Source: Salinirussus sp.
GTDB lineage: Archaea; Halobacteriota; Halobacteria; Halobacteriales; Haloarculaceae
Length of the DNA: 7,896 nucleotides
Assembly: GCA_028275005.1 (NCBI GenBank)
Contig: JAQCNN010000127.1
Coordinates: 1 to 7,896, forward strand
Direction of reading: 5' to 3'
Positions 1 through 5,002 of this stretch are shown here, in pieces. The notes under the pieces were generated by a model. It saw nothing but the letters and a program-made list of their open reading frames with translations, was not told the origin of the DNA and ran no database searches. Numbering within the stretch: the first letter of the stretch is position 1; every line of letters begins with the position of its first letter. A program made the translations under genes and the position numbers.

Positions 1-118
1 CCCGATGACCCATGGGGAGCGGTACGACGCCGACGCCGAGTACATCCGGGAGTACGTGCAGGAACTTGAGGGCGTGCCCGCCGACGACATCCACTCGTGG
101 AACGATATGGACCAATAG
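1..118 (+). CDS. phr: Deoxyribodipyrimidine photolyase family protein, C-terminal end only (5' cut by window)
   Basis: The frame starting at base 2 reads 38 codons and stops at TAG (116-118). It contains PMTHGERYDADAEYIREYV and then ELEGVPADDIHSW. This is the end of the FAD-binding helical domain of cryptochrome/photolyase proteins; E. coli PhrB has the comparable NPTTQGEKFD, FIRQWLPEL and DVPG segments. Known role of the family: light-driven repair of UV-induced pyrimidine dimers using FADH-. The catalytic part lies outside the window, so the class of photolyase or cryptochrome cannot be settled. The gene stops early: the family normally continues about 30 residues further with a DYPxPIVxH segment. 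Here that tail is still readable in frame after the stop codon (see the next entry). No terminator hairpin is obvious after the stop. Confidence 0.75.
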   Translation, partial: PMTHGERYDADAEYIREYVQELEGVPADDIHSWNDMDQ

Positions 119-223
119 AACCTTGAAACCCACGCCCGGGACTACAGACCCCCCGCGTTCGAACCCAGCCAAAAGCGCGGTGCGGCAGCGCCGCGTCTCG
201 CGAGAGCAAGAGGGGATGAGTGA
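119..223 (+). pseudogene. In-frame, apparently untranslated remnant of the photolyase C-terminal tail
   Basis: Past the TAG at 116-118, the same frame stays open for 34 codons to TGA at 221-223. It reads NLETHARDYRPP, then AFEPSQKRG, and ends ARARGDE. From memory of the family, photolyases have DYPxPIVxH(S/K)ExR here and end in a basic helix such as (E)RARGD or AARKGK. Position and spacing agree without gaps. The expected His after PIV is replaced by Pro, as if the stretch were drifting. The simplest inference is that a nonsense mutation, or a natural shortening, put the tail out of use. The last 25 bases also lie in the first copy of the tandem repeat, so part of the resemblance could come from the repeat. 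A sequencing error at 116-118 is possible. Confidence 0.5.
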
Positions 224-429
224 GCGCTAGCGAGGGAATCGCCTCTAAAACGGCGAGCGGGAGCGAAGCGACACGCGAGAGCAAGAGGGGATGAGTGAGC
301 GCTAGCGAGGGAATCACCTCTAAAACGGCGAGCGGGAGCGAAGTGACACGCGAGAGCGAGAGGGGATGAGTGAGCGCTAGCGAGGGAATCACCTCTAAAA
401 CGGCGAGCGGGAGCGAAGTGACACGCGAG
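199..429. repeat. 75-bp tandem repeat, three full copies plus flanking fragments
   Basis: Full copies lie at 199-273, 274-348 and 349-423, each beginning CGCGAGAGC. A fourth starts at 424 (CGCGAG) and breaks down within about ten bases. Copies differ at only three unit positions: position 10 is A, A, G; position 43 is G, A, A; position 71 is C, T, T. Each unit carries imperfect inverted arms, AGAGGGGAT and ATCRCCTCT (209-217 with 238-246 in copy 1). The arms flank the 8-base palindrome CGCTAGCG (225-232, 300-307, 375-382), so a stem-loop is possible on either strand. A degenerate copy seems to precede the array (about 171-198). Because 75 is a multiple of three, a repetitive reading frame stays open across it on the minus strand, but nothing suggests a real protein. 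The array lies between the photolyase and sod genes. Similar GCGAGCG-rich intergenic repeats are common in haloarchaea; no function is known to me for this one. Confidence 0.95.
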
Positions 430-517
430 CCAGAGGTGACGACTGCGCACAGACGCGCCCTCGGCGTCCTGTGCTAGCGCCGGAGCGGGTACAGCGAGCG
501 GAGGGCAGCCGAAGACA

Positions 518-525
518 TATAAATA
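518..525 (+). promoter_or_regulatory. Strong TATA box (TATAAATA) well upstream of sod
   Basis: TATAAATA, preceded by the purine-rich GAAGACA, looks like a good archaeal TATA/BRE pair and is the most A/T-rich site in the window. Transcription would start near 547-551. That gives either a leader of about 95-100 bases for sod or a short transcript carrying the small ORF at 557. The stretch from 430 to 517 just upstream shows nothing recognisable. Confidence 0.6.
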
Positions 526-556
526 CCTGGGCGGTCATAGACCCGATAAACGCGGG

Positions 557-631
557 ATGGCACTGCCGACGGGGGACCCACAGGTAGCCCCTTCCTCAAT
601 CTTTAACCCTCGCCCGCTCATGAGTAGTTAG
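557..631 (+). CDS. Possible 24-codon leader ORF upstream of sod
   Basis: An ATG lies 32 bases after the TATAAATA box, which would leave a leader of under 10 bases. It opens 24 codons beginning MALPTGDPQVAP and ending at TAG 629-631. That stop sits one base before the sod Shine-Dalgarno site (633-638), so a ribosome finishing here would be at the sod initiation region. The peptide matches no family I recognise and is not notably acidic. A hairpin could form inside it at 572-591 (GGGG-ACC, loop CACA, GGT-AG-CCCC). An ORF this short can arise by chance; the geometry is the only support. Confidence 0.2.
   Translation: MALPTGDPQVAPSSIFNPRPLMSS
602..606 (+). promoter_or_regulatory. Proximal TATA-like box for sod
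   Basis: TTTAA within CTTTAACCC lies 40-44 bases before the sod ATG. A start 25-27 bases downstream falls near 628-631, giving a leader of about 15-18 bases that still includes the Shine-Dalgarno sequence. It is weaker than the box at 518 but better placed for a short sod leader. Confidence 0.4.
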
Positions 632-632
632 T

Positions 633-638
633 GGAGGT
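633..638 (+). promoter_or_regulatory. Shine-Dalgarno site of sod
   Basis: GGAGGT, complementary to the 16S rRNA 3' end, lies seven bases before ATG 646. It decides the start: the in-frame GTG at 631 would begin upstream of the site and is not needed. Most other genes here look leaderless, so sod stands out as SD-led. Confidence 0.75.
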
Positions 639-645
639 TACGACT

Positions 646-1257
646 ATGCCAGAACATTCCAATCCTGAACTACCGCCGCTACCATACGACTACGACGCCC
701 TCGAACCACACATCTCCGAACAGGTCGTCACCTGGCACCACGACACCCACCACCAGAGCTACGTCAACAGCCTCGACGCGGCCGAGGAAACCCTCGCCGA
801 GAACCGCGAGGCCGGGGACTTCTCCTCGAGTGCCGCCGCACAGGGTGACGTCACCCACAACACCGGGGGGCACTATCTCCACACGCTGTTCTGGGAGAAC
901 ATGCACCCTGACGGCGGTGGCGAACCCGACGGCGCCCTCCGCGACCGGATCGAGGAGGACTTTGGTTCCTACGAAGGCTGGAAGGGTGACTTCGAGGCTG
1001 CCGCGTCCGCTGCCGGTGGCTGGGCGTTGCTGGTCTACGACCCTGTCGCAAAGCAACTCCGTAACGTTCCCGTCGACAAGCACGACCAGGGCGCGCTCTG
1101 GGGCTCACACCCGATCCTGGCGCTCGACGTCTGGGAACACTCCTACTACTACGACTACGGACCGGCCCGCGGGGAGTTCATCGACGCCTTCTTCGAGGTC
1201 GTCAACTGGGACAAGGCCGCAGACGAGTACGCGACGGTTACTGAGCTGTTCGAGTAA
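646..1257 (+). CDS. sod: Superoxide dismutase, Fe/Mn family (probably Mn)
   Basis: 203 residues, the usual length for a haloarchaeal cytoplasmic Fe/Mn superoxide dismutase, which converts superoxide to hydrogen peroxide and oxygen. The N-terminal helical hairpin domain has LPPLPYDYDALEPHISEQ and WHHDTHHQ (residues 30-37), then HYLHTLFWEN (76-85). The C-terminal alpha/beta domain has GWALLVYDP (125-133) and the signature DVWEHSYYYDY (161-171). By alignment from memory the metal ligands are H31, H79, D161 and H165, all present. Gly rather than Gln precedes the second ligand segment (GGHYLH), which favours the Mn type. KHDQGALW places His146 where bacterial Mn enzymes carry the active-site Gln; His also occurs there in some archaeal and mycobacterial enzymes. 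The ATG is chosen for its Shine-Dalgarno site. The gene has its own promoter(s) and an oligo-T terminator, so it looks monocistronic. Confidence 0.96.
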   Translation: MPEHSNPELPPLPYDYDALEPHISEQVVTWHHDTHHQSYVNSLDAAEETLAENREAGDFSSSAAAQGDVTHNTGGHYLHTLFWENMHPDGGGEPDGALRDRIEEDFGSYEGWKGDFEAAASAAGGWALLVYDPVAKQLRNVPVDKHDQGALWGSHPILALDVWEHSYYYDYGPARGEFIDAFFEVVNWDKAADEYATVTELFE

Positions 1258-1276
1258 GTCGCTACGACCACCGACG

Positions 1277-1283
1277 TTTTTTT
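1277..1283 (+). terminator. Oligo-T terminator after sod
   Basis: A run of seven T residues, about 20 bases past the sod TAA, lies in the 35-base gap before the end of the convergent gene. T-runs of this kind end archaeal transcripts. No strong hairpin precedes it. On the minus strand it is a run of A, so it would not serve the opposing gene. Confidence 0.65.
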
Positions 1284-1292
1284 CGACAGCCG

Positions 1293-2486
1293 TTACTGCC
1301 CCGGCTCGAACACCGACGCGTGTCTGAGGGCGTCACGGCCGATATCCGAGACAGCGTCGTGACCGGCAAGCCCCATCGTCAGGTCGAACTCCGCGATGAG
1401 GTTCTCACACACGGTGTGGACGCCGTTTGCCCCGTCGACGGCAAGCCCGTAGGCGTAGGGCCGACCGAGCATGACCGTGTCGGCGCCGAGCGCGAGTGCT
1501 TTGAACATGTCGGCGCCGCGCCGGACACCGCTGTCGAACGTCACCGGCACCTCGTCACCGACCTCGTCGGCGACCCCCGGAAGCGCCTCGATGGCGCTCA
1601 CCGACCCGTCGACCTGTCGGCCGCCGTGTGTGGAGACGCCAACAGCGTCCGCCCCGTGTTCGACCGCCAGCCGCGCATCCCGCGGGTCGAGGACACCCTT
1701 GATCAGCACCGGGAGGTCGGTGTTGTCGAAGACAAAGGAGAGGTCCTCCCACGTGAGCCCGCTGTCGCCGAAGATATCGAGGAAGTGTTCGACGGCGGCC
1801 TCGGGGTTCTCCTCGGGCGGTTCGTCCAGCTGTGCGCGGAACTCGGGGTCGGAGAAGTAGTTGCCAACCCCCTCGCCCTCGAGGAACGGGTAGTAGCCGC
1901 GCTCGATGAGGCGCTCGCGCCAGCCGAGGATCGGGGCGTCGACCGTGACGACGATCGCGTCGTAGCCGGCGTCCTCGGCACGCGAGAGGAAACTCTTCGC
2001 GATCGCGTCACTCGACGACCAGTAGAACTGGAAGAACTTCGGCGTGTCACCGAGCGCCTCGGCGACGTCCTCCATCGGTGTCGAGGACAGCGAACTGAGA
2101 CACAGCGGGACGTCCAGCTCGGCCGCACCCTCGGCAGTCCCGAGTTCGCCCTCCTCGTGGAGGAGCGTCTGCACGCCAAGCGGCGTCAGCATCAGCGGAT
2201 AGTCGAGGTCGGTGCCGAGCAACTCCGTCGAGAGGTCCCGCTCCGCAACCCCGCGGAGCATCCGGGGGACGATCCGCCAGTCCGAGAAGTCCATCCCCCG
2301 CTCGAACGTCTCGTCACTGCCCGCGCCACCGTGGACGTACGCGATGCCCTCCTCGGACATCGCGTCGTGTGCCGCCGCCCGGAGGTCCTCGTAGGAGACC
2401 GGGAAGTCGGGCGTCTCGCCCTCGAGCATCCCACGTCGGTAGACACTGTTGACGCGCTCCGCGCCGAATCGGGTCCGATTGGCCAT
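1293..2486 (-). CDS. FMN-dependent alpha-hydroxy-acid oxidase, lactate 2-monooxygenase-like
   Basis: 397 residues of the FMN-dependent alpha-hydroxy-acid dehydrogenase/oxidase family, a TIM barrel that oxidises 2-hydroxy acids such as lactate or glycolate. Expected active-site residues are present: Y50 (IAYVHGGAGSDET), Q153 and Y155 (FFQFYW), D183 (VTVDAP), K263 (LPVLIKG), H287 and R290 (THGGRQVDG), and the phosphate-binding DSGVRRG (318-324) and GRPYAYG (341-347). Residues about 197-245 (YYPFLEGEGVGNYFSDPEF and an acidic stretch) form a long loop like that of lactate 2-monooxygenase, which turns lactate into acetate, CO2 and water. This makes that name more likely than glycolate oxidase, but the substrate cannot be read from sequence. 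One oddity is VSTHGGRQ where most relatives have VSNHGGRQ. There is no signal peptide or membrane segment. The ATG at 2486 agrees with a possible promoter 23-29 bases upstream. It follows the VOC gene by 57 bases on the same strand. Confidence 0.9.
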   Translation of the reverse strand: MANRTRFGAERVNSVYRRGMLEGETPDFPVSYEDLRAAAHDAMSEEGIAYVHGGAGSDETFERGMDFSDWRIVPRMLRGVAERDLSTELLGTDLDYPLMLTPLGVQTLLHEEGELGTAEGAAELDVPLCLSSLSSTPMEDVAEALGDTPKFFQFYWSSSDAIAKSFLSRAEDAGYDAIVVTVDAPILGWRERLIERGYYPFLEGEGVGNYFSDPEFRAQLDEPPEENPEAAVEHFLDIFGDSGLTWEDLSFVFDNTDLPVLIKGVLDPRDARLAVEHGADAVGVSTHGGRQVDGSVSAIEALPGVADEVGDEVPVTFDSGVRRGADMFKALALGADTVMLGRPYAYGLAVDGANGVHTVCENLIAEFDLTMGLAGHDAVSDIGRDALRHASVFEPGQ

Positions 2487-2508
2487 GCGTCTGCCTGTAC
2501 CCGGGCCT

Positions 2509-2515
2509 CAATAGT
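2509..2515 (-). promoter_or_regulatory. Weak TATA-like box for the hydroxy-acid oxidase
   Basis: The minus strand reads CTATTGA here, 23-29 bases before ATG 2486. This is the spacing for a leaderless transcript. It is a poor match to the haloarchaeal consensus, so co-transcription with the VOC gene remains possible. Confidence 0.3.
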
Positions 2516-2543
2516 CATTTCGGGCTCGGACCGACACGCGGGG

Positions 2544-2921
2544 TTACCCCAGGGGCTCGACCAACTCGACGACGTGACCGTCGGGGTCCTCGACGAATGC
2601 GGTGCGGGCCCCCGCCTCGGGCTGGTCGGCCGGCCGCTTCAGCACGCCGTGGTGGTCGACCGCCTCGAAGGCCGCGTCGACGTCCTCGACACCGACCGCG
2701 AGGTGGTCCCAGGCGGTCCCCTGTTCGAACTCGTCCTCGCCCTCGGTATCGGAGAGTTGGAGCTCGAAGCCGTCGCCGTCGGCGACGTAGACGTTCCGGC
2801 CGGTCCCGTCCGCGGTGGTGAACTCCCAGGAGTGCTCGAAGTCGAGGTTCTCGACGTACCAGTCGGCGAGGCGGTCGGCGTCCGAGACGTTCAGACACAC
2901 GTGGATCGTCGTGGCGTCCAT
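2544..2921 (-). CDS. VOC family (glyoxalase I / dioxygenase fold) protein
   Basis: 125 residues, the normal length for a single two-module vicinal-oxygen-chelate protein. Two beta-alpha-beta-beta-beta modules are visible: TIHVCLNVSDADRLADWYVENLDF (residues 5-28) with FELQL (52-56), then WDHLAVGVEDVDAAFEA (71-87) with FVEDPDGHVVELVEP (109-123). The four positions that bind metal in glyoxalase I are all filled as H7, E53, H73 and E119, so a metal-dependent enzyme is likely. Members include lactoylglutathione lyase-like enzymes, ring-cleaving dioxygenases and resistance proteins, and sequence alone does not separate them. Haloarchaea generally lack glutathione, so a classical glyoxalase I role is doubtful. 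The ATG agrees with a TATA-like box 25-30 bases upstream. The stop lies 57 bases before the hydroxy-acid oxidase start; a shared role in 2-hydroxy-acid or methylglyoxal metabolism is conceivable but is only a neighbourhood argument. Confidence 0.88.
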   Translation of the reverse strand: MDATTIHVCLNVSDADRLADWYVENLDFEHSWEFTTADGTGRNVYVADGDGFELQLSDTEGEDEFEQGTAWDHLAVGVEDVDAAFEAVDHHGVLKRPADQPEAGARTAFVEDPDGHVVELVEPLG

Positions 2922-2945
2922 ACCGCGAGTGTGCGGTCCCCCGCT

Positions 2946-2951
2946 CTTAAG
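2946..2951 (-). promoter_or_regulatory. TATA-like box for the VOC gene
   Basis: CTTAAG lies 25-30 bases before ATG 2921 in an otherwise GC-rich gap of 72 bases after the kinase stop. This would give a leaderless mRNA. It suggests the VOC gene is not solely dependent on the kinase promoter. Confidence 0.4.
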
Positions 2952-2993
2952 CCGGGCGGTCGTCCTCCCCTGCCAGACGTAGCGTGCCCCAGG

Positions 2994-3968
2994 TCAGGCA
3001 CCGACACCGGTGACCTCGAAGCGGGCGCCGCCGGTGTCCGCCGCCGTCACCGCCAGCTCCCAGCCGTGGGCCTCGACAACGTTCTCGACGATCACCAACC
3101 CGAGGCCGGTCCCGGAGCCGCTGCCCGTGTAGCCCGGCTCGAGCACCCGCTCGCGGTCCTCCGGGGGGATCCCAACCCCGTCATCGGCGACGTAGAAGCC
3201 GTTCTCCAGGGGTCCAACGGTGACCGTCACCCCGGGACCGGCGTGCTGGACGGCGTTTCGAAAGAGGTTTTCGAAGGCCTGTGCCAGCCGGTCACGGTCC
3301 GCGGAGACGGTGTGGTCGGCCTCGACGGTCAGTGATGCGTCCCCGGTCGCGACGGTCGCCCAGGCGTCCGCCGCCAGGGCCGCGACCCTGACGGGCTCGC
3401 GCGCGCCGACCTCCTTGCCGTCCCTGGCGAGGCTGAGTACGTCGGTGATGATCCGCCGCATTCGGTCGTGAGCGTCGCTTATCTGCTCGAGTTGCTCGAC
3501 GACGTCGGTGTCGTCGACCCGCTCCTTGAGGACGTTGGTCCGCCCGAGCGCGACGTCGAGTGGGTTCCTGAGGTCGTGGGAGATGACGCTTGCAAACCGG
3601 TCGAGCTGTTCGTTCTGGCGCTCTAAGCGGCCATACCGTTGCTCACGGTCGGTCTCGTCGTGCAGGTGGATGAGCTGCCCGACCCGCGAACCGCCGTCGT
3701 CGACCGGTGACAGCTGTACCTCCAGGGTGCGAGCCCCCGCCGGGAACTCGGCCTGGACGACACCCTCCTCCCCGGACTCGATACGCTCGTACAGCTGTCG
3801 GTGGTCCCCGAGCACGGCAGCCAGCTCCTCACCGGTCGGCTCGTCGGCGTCGAACCACTCCCGGAATGCCCGGTTTGCGTCGAGGATCCGGCCGTCGTCG
3901 ACGACGACGAGCGGGTCCTCCACCGCGTCGGCGATTGCCCCCCGCACGCCCGGCAGCCCATCACGCAT
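2994..3968 (-). CDS. Soluble PAS-domain sensor histidine kinase
   Basis: 324 residues. A PAS domain covers about residues 10-107 (AVEDPLVVVDDGRILDANRAF, ending at LIHLHDETDREQ). A coiled linker (108-125) leads to a HisKA domain with the phospho-acceptor box SHDLRNP (H131). The HATPase domain shows the N box ENLFRNAVQH (N238), the G1 box DDGVGI (262-267) and the G2 box GTGLGL (286-291), so the kinase looks intact. There is no membrane segment or signal peptide, which implies sensing of a cytoplasmic signal or of partner proteins. It is an orphan: no response regulator is encoded in the window. The start is placed at ATG 3968 because the TATA-like box at 3993-4000 gives a transcript starting near that codon; the TTG at 3995 lies within the box. 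The signal and target are unknown. Confidence 0.92.
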   Translation of the reverse strand: MRDGLPGVRGAIADAVEDPLVVVDDGRILDANRAFREWFDADEPTGEELAAVLGDHRQLYERIESGEEGVVQAEFPAGARTLEVQLSPVDDGGSRVGQLIHLHDETDREQRYGRLERQNEQLDRFASVISHDLRNPLDVALGRTNVLKERVDDTDVVEQLEQISDAHDRMRRIITDVLSLARDGKEVGAREPVRVAALAADAWATVATGDASLTVEADHTVSADRDRLAQAFENLFRNAVQHAGPGVTVTVGPLENGFYVADDGVGIPPEDRERVLEPGYTGSGSGTGLGLVIVENVVEAHGWELAVTAADTGGARFEVTGVGA

Positions 3969-3992
3969 TAGCCTATATTGTGGCTGCTGGCA

Positions 3993-4000
3993 CAAATATG
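3993..4000 (-). promoter_or_regulatory. TATA-like box of the histidine kinase
   Basis: The minus strand reads CATATTTG, 25-32 bases upstream of ATG 3968. This is correct spacing for a leaderless transcript and supports that start codon. It lies in the 92-base divergent gap shared with the DUF5827-type gene. Confidence 0.5.
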
Positions 4001-4031
4001 TGGGAGAACCTTGCCGGCGACGACCGGTGTG

Positions 4032-4035
4032 TTTA
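4032..4035 (+). promoter_or_regulatory. TATA-like box of the DUF5827-type gene
   Basis: TTTA within GTGTTTACCC lies 26-29 bases before ATG 4061, again the leaderless geometry. It is a short match. The A/T patch at 3994-4000 could alternatively act in this direction with a leader of about 38 bases. Confidence 0.35.
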
Positions 4036-4060
4036 CCCGCCGTCGCGGCCTTCGCCCGCT

Positions 4061-4324
4061 ATGCCAGTCCCGCGTTCCGCCGTCGACGAGGTCCGGCCGC
4101 TCGCCTTCCGGGAACCCGACGAGGTACTCGAATTCGACAGGCTCTACACCGTCTACGAGGTCGCCCGACTCCTCCAGGGGCTCGAACCCGACGCCGAACT
4201 CGACCGGGGGACCGAGGACGTCCTGCTCGACTGGGCGATCCCGTGGATGGTCGTCAACCGTGATGCGTTCGTCTTTGCCGAGCCGACCGCCGACGACGAG
4301 CCCGGCCTCTACGGCCTGGCGTGA
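4061..4324 (+). CDS. Small acidic haloarchaeal protein, DUF5827 type
   Basis: 87 residues, acidic, with no membrane segment and no Cys or His. Distinctive segments are DRLYTVYEVARLLQGLEPDAE (residues 26-46), then EDVLLDWAIPWMVVNRDAF (51-69) and a C-terminal EPTADDEPGLYGL. I recognise this as the haloarchaea-specific DUF5827 family from the combination of YTVYExARLLQGL, VLLDWAIPW and the DDEPGxYGL ending. No function is known to me. The fold is probably mostly helical. The ATG is chosen for conservation of the N-terminus and promoter spacing; the frame is open far upstream but only across the antisense of the kinase gene. It is divergent from the kinase and convergent with the MBL-fold gene, 36 bases away. 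Confidence 0.8.
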   Translation: MPVPRSAVDEVRPLAFREPDEVLEFDRLYTVYEVARLLQGLEPDAELDRGTEDVLLDWAIPWMVVNRDAFVFAEPTADDEPGLYGLA

Positions 4325-4360
4325 CGGTTCCCGTCGCCGGGTGCCCGTCCGCGCTCTCGC

Positions 4361-4936
4361 CTACCGCGTCTGTGCGGCCTGCAGGGCCCGTTCGACGTGC
4401 TCTTGGGGGTTGCGGTCGACGCTTGGCCCGTGCCCGGTGTGCATCTCCTCCACGCCGTCGACGCCCTCGAGCAGCCGCGTGATGCTGTCGACAAGCAACT
4501 CCCGGTCCCCCTCGGCGAGGTCCGTCCGGCCAAAGCCGCCGTTGGCGAAGACCAGGTCGCCCGCAAAGAGCACGCCCGACCCGGCCGCGTACAGACAGAC
4601 GTGGTCGTTCTTGTGTCCCGGGGTGTGGATAACCTCGTAGCTGTCGTCGCCCAGTCGGACGGACTCGCCCGCGGCGAGTGAGTGGTCGACACCCTCCTGG
4701 TCCGTGTCGTACCCCCAGACGTCGACGCCGAAGGCCTCGACAACGTCCGGGAGGTTCCCGACGTGGTCGGAGTGGGTGTGGGTGAGCACGACCCCGTCGA
4801 GGCCGTCGGCGTGTTCACGGACCGCGCTCACGACGTCGAAGTCGTTGCCCGCGTCGACCAGGGCCGTACGCTCGCCGGTCACGAGGAAGACGTTGCTGGT
4901 GAACCCCTGGACGGTGGCGGCGAGGTTGTGGATCAT
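4361..4936 (-). CDS. Metallo-beta-lactamase-fold hydrolase
   Basis: 191 residues, a compact single-domain member of the glyoxalase II-like branch of the MBL superfamily. All metal-site motifs are present: HTHSDH (residues 53-58), HTPGH (104-108, ligand H108), AGD (125-127, ligand D127) and TGHG (167-170, ligand H169). A two-metal hydrolase is therefore expected, acting on a thioester, lactone or phosphoester not identifiable here. There is no substrate-recognition domain beyond the core and no signal peptide, so it is probably cytoplasmic. ATG 4936 is preferred (MIHNLAATVQGFTSNVFLV matches the start of relatives); an in-frame GTG at 4945 would add three residues. No TATA-like box lies at the right distance. 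It begins 66 bases after the secD stop and may be read through from there. It is convergent with the DUF5827-type gene. Confidence 0.9.
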   Translation of the reverse strand: MIHNLAATVQGFTSNVFLVTGERTALVDAGNDFDVVSAVREHADGLDGVVLTHTHSDHVGNLPDVVEAFGVDVWGYDTDQEGVDHSLAAGESVRLGDDSYEVIHTPGHKNDHVCLYAAGSGVLFAGDLVFANGGFGRTDLAEGDRELLVDSITRLLEGVDGVEEMHTGHGPSVDRNPQEHVERALQAAQTR

Positions 4937-4977
4937 GGCCACCACTCGGAGGCGGGCGTGCTTGTCGGTGACGGTTG

Positions 4978-4997
4978 CGGGCGGTGGCTCCCGCCCG
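4978..4997 (-). terminator. Perfect 7-bp hairpin just after secD
   Basis: CGGGCGG, a 6-base loop and CCGCCCG form a perfect inverted repeat starting five bases past the secD stop on the minus strand. It has no T-run after it, so it may slow or partly end transcription, or protect the secFD mRNA 3' end, rather than act as a full terminator. Confidence 0.35.
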
Positions 4998-5002
4998 AGC
5001 GT

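Noticed and set aside
116..118. Pyrrolysine or other recoding of the photolyase TAG
   Set aside because: TAG ends the secD and MBL-fold genes normally, and nothing in the window hints at a pyrrolysine system. Nonsense mutation or truncation is simpler.
12..230. 72-codon plus-strand frame
   Set aside because: It runs out of frame over the photolyase end and the first repeat. It is rich in Thr, Pro and Arg, typical of a shadow frame.
199..429. CRISPR array
   Set aside because: The 75-bp units are directly adjacent with no unique spacers, and no cas genes are present.
142..450. 102-codon minus-strand frame with a 25-residue repeat
   Set aside because: It is the translation of the 75-bp DNA repeat; it stays open because 75 is divisible by three. 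There is no family match, and its composition is basic, unlike haloarchaeal proteins.
631..645. GTG start for sod five codons upstream
   Set aside because: The GGAGGT site lies between this GTG and ATG 646 at proper distance from the ATG, so the GTG is in the leader.
1320..3335. 671-codon open frame on the plus strand
   Set aside because: It lies antisense to the hydroxy-acid oxidase, VOC and kinase genes, all clear family members. Long antisense frames are expected in GC-rich DNA with strong codon bias.
3969..3995. TTG start for the kinase nine codons upstream
   Set aside because: It lies in the probable TATA box, upstream of the expected transcript start. ATG 3968 begins the PAS-type sequence.
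4323..4335. Small hairpin GACGG-TTC-CCGTC between the convergent DUF5827-type and MBL-fold genes
   Set aside because: The stem is 5 bp with a 3-base loop, overlaps the stop codon and has no T-run; it is too weak to call a terminator.
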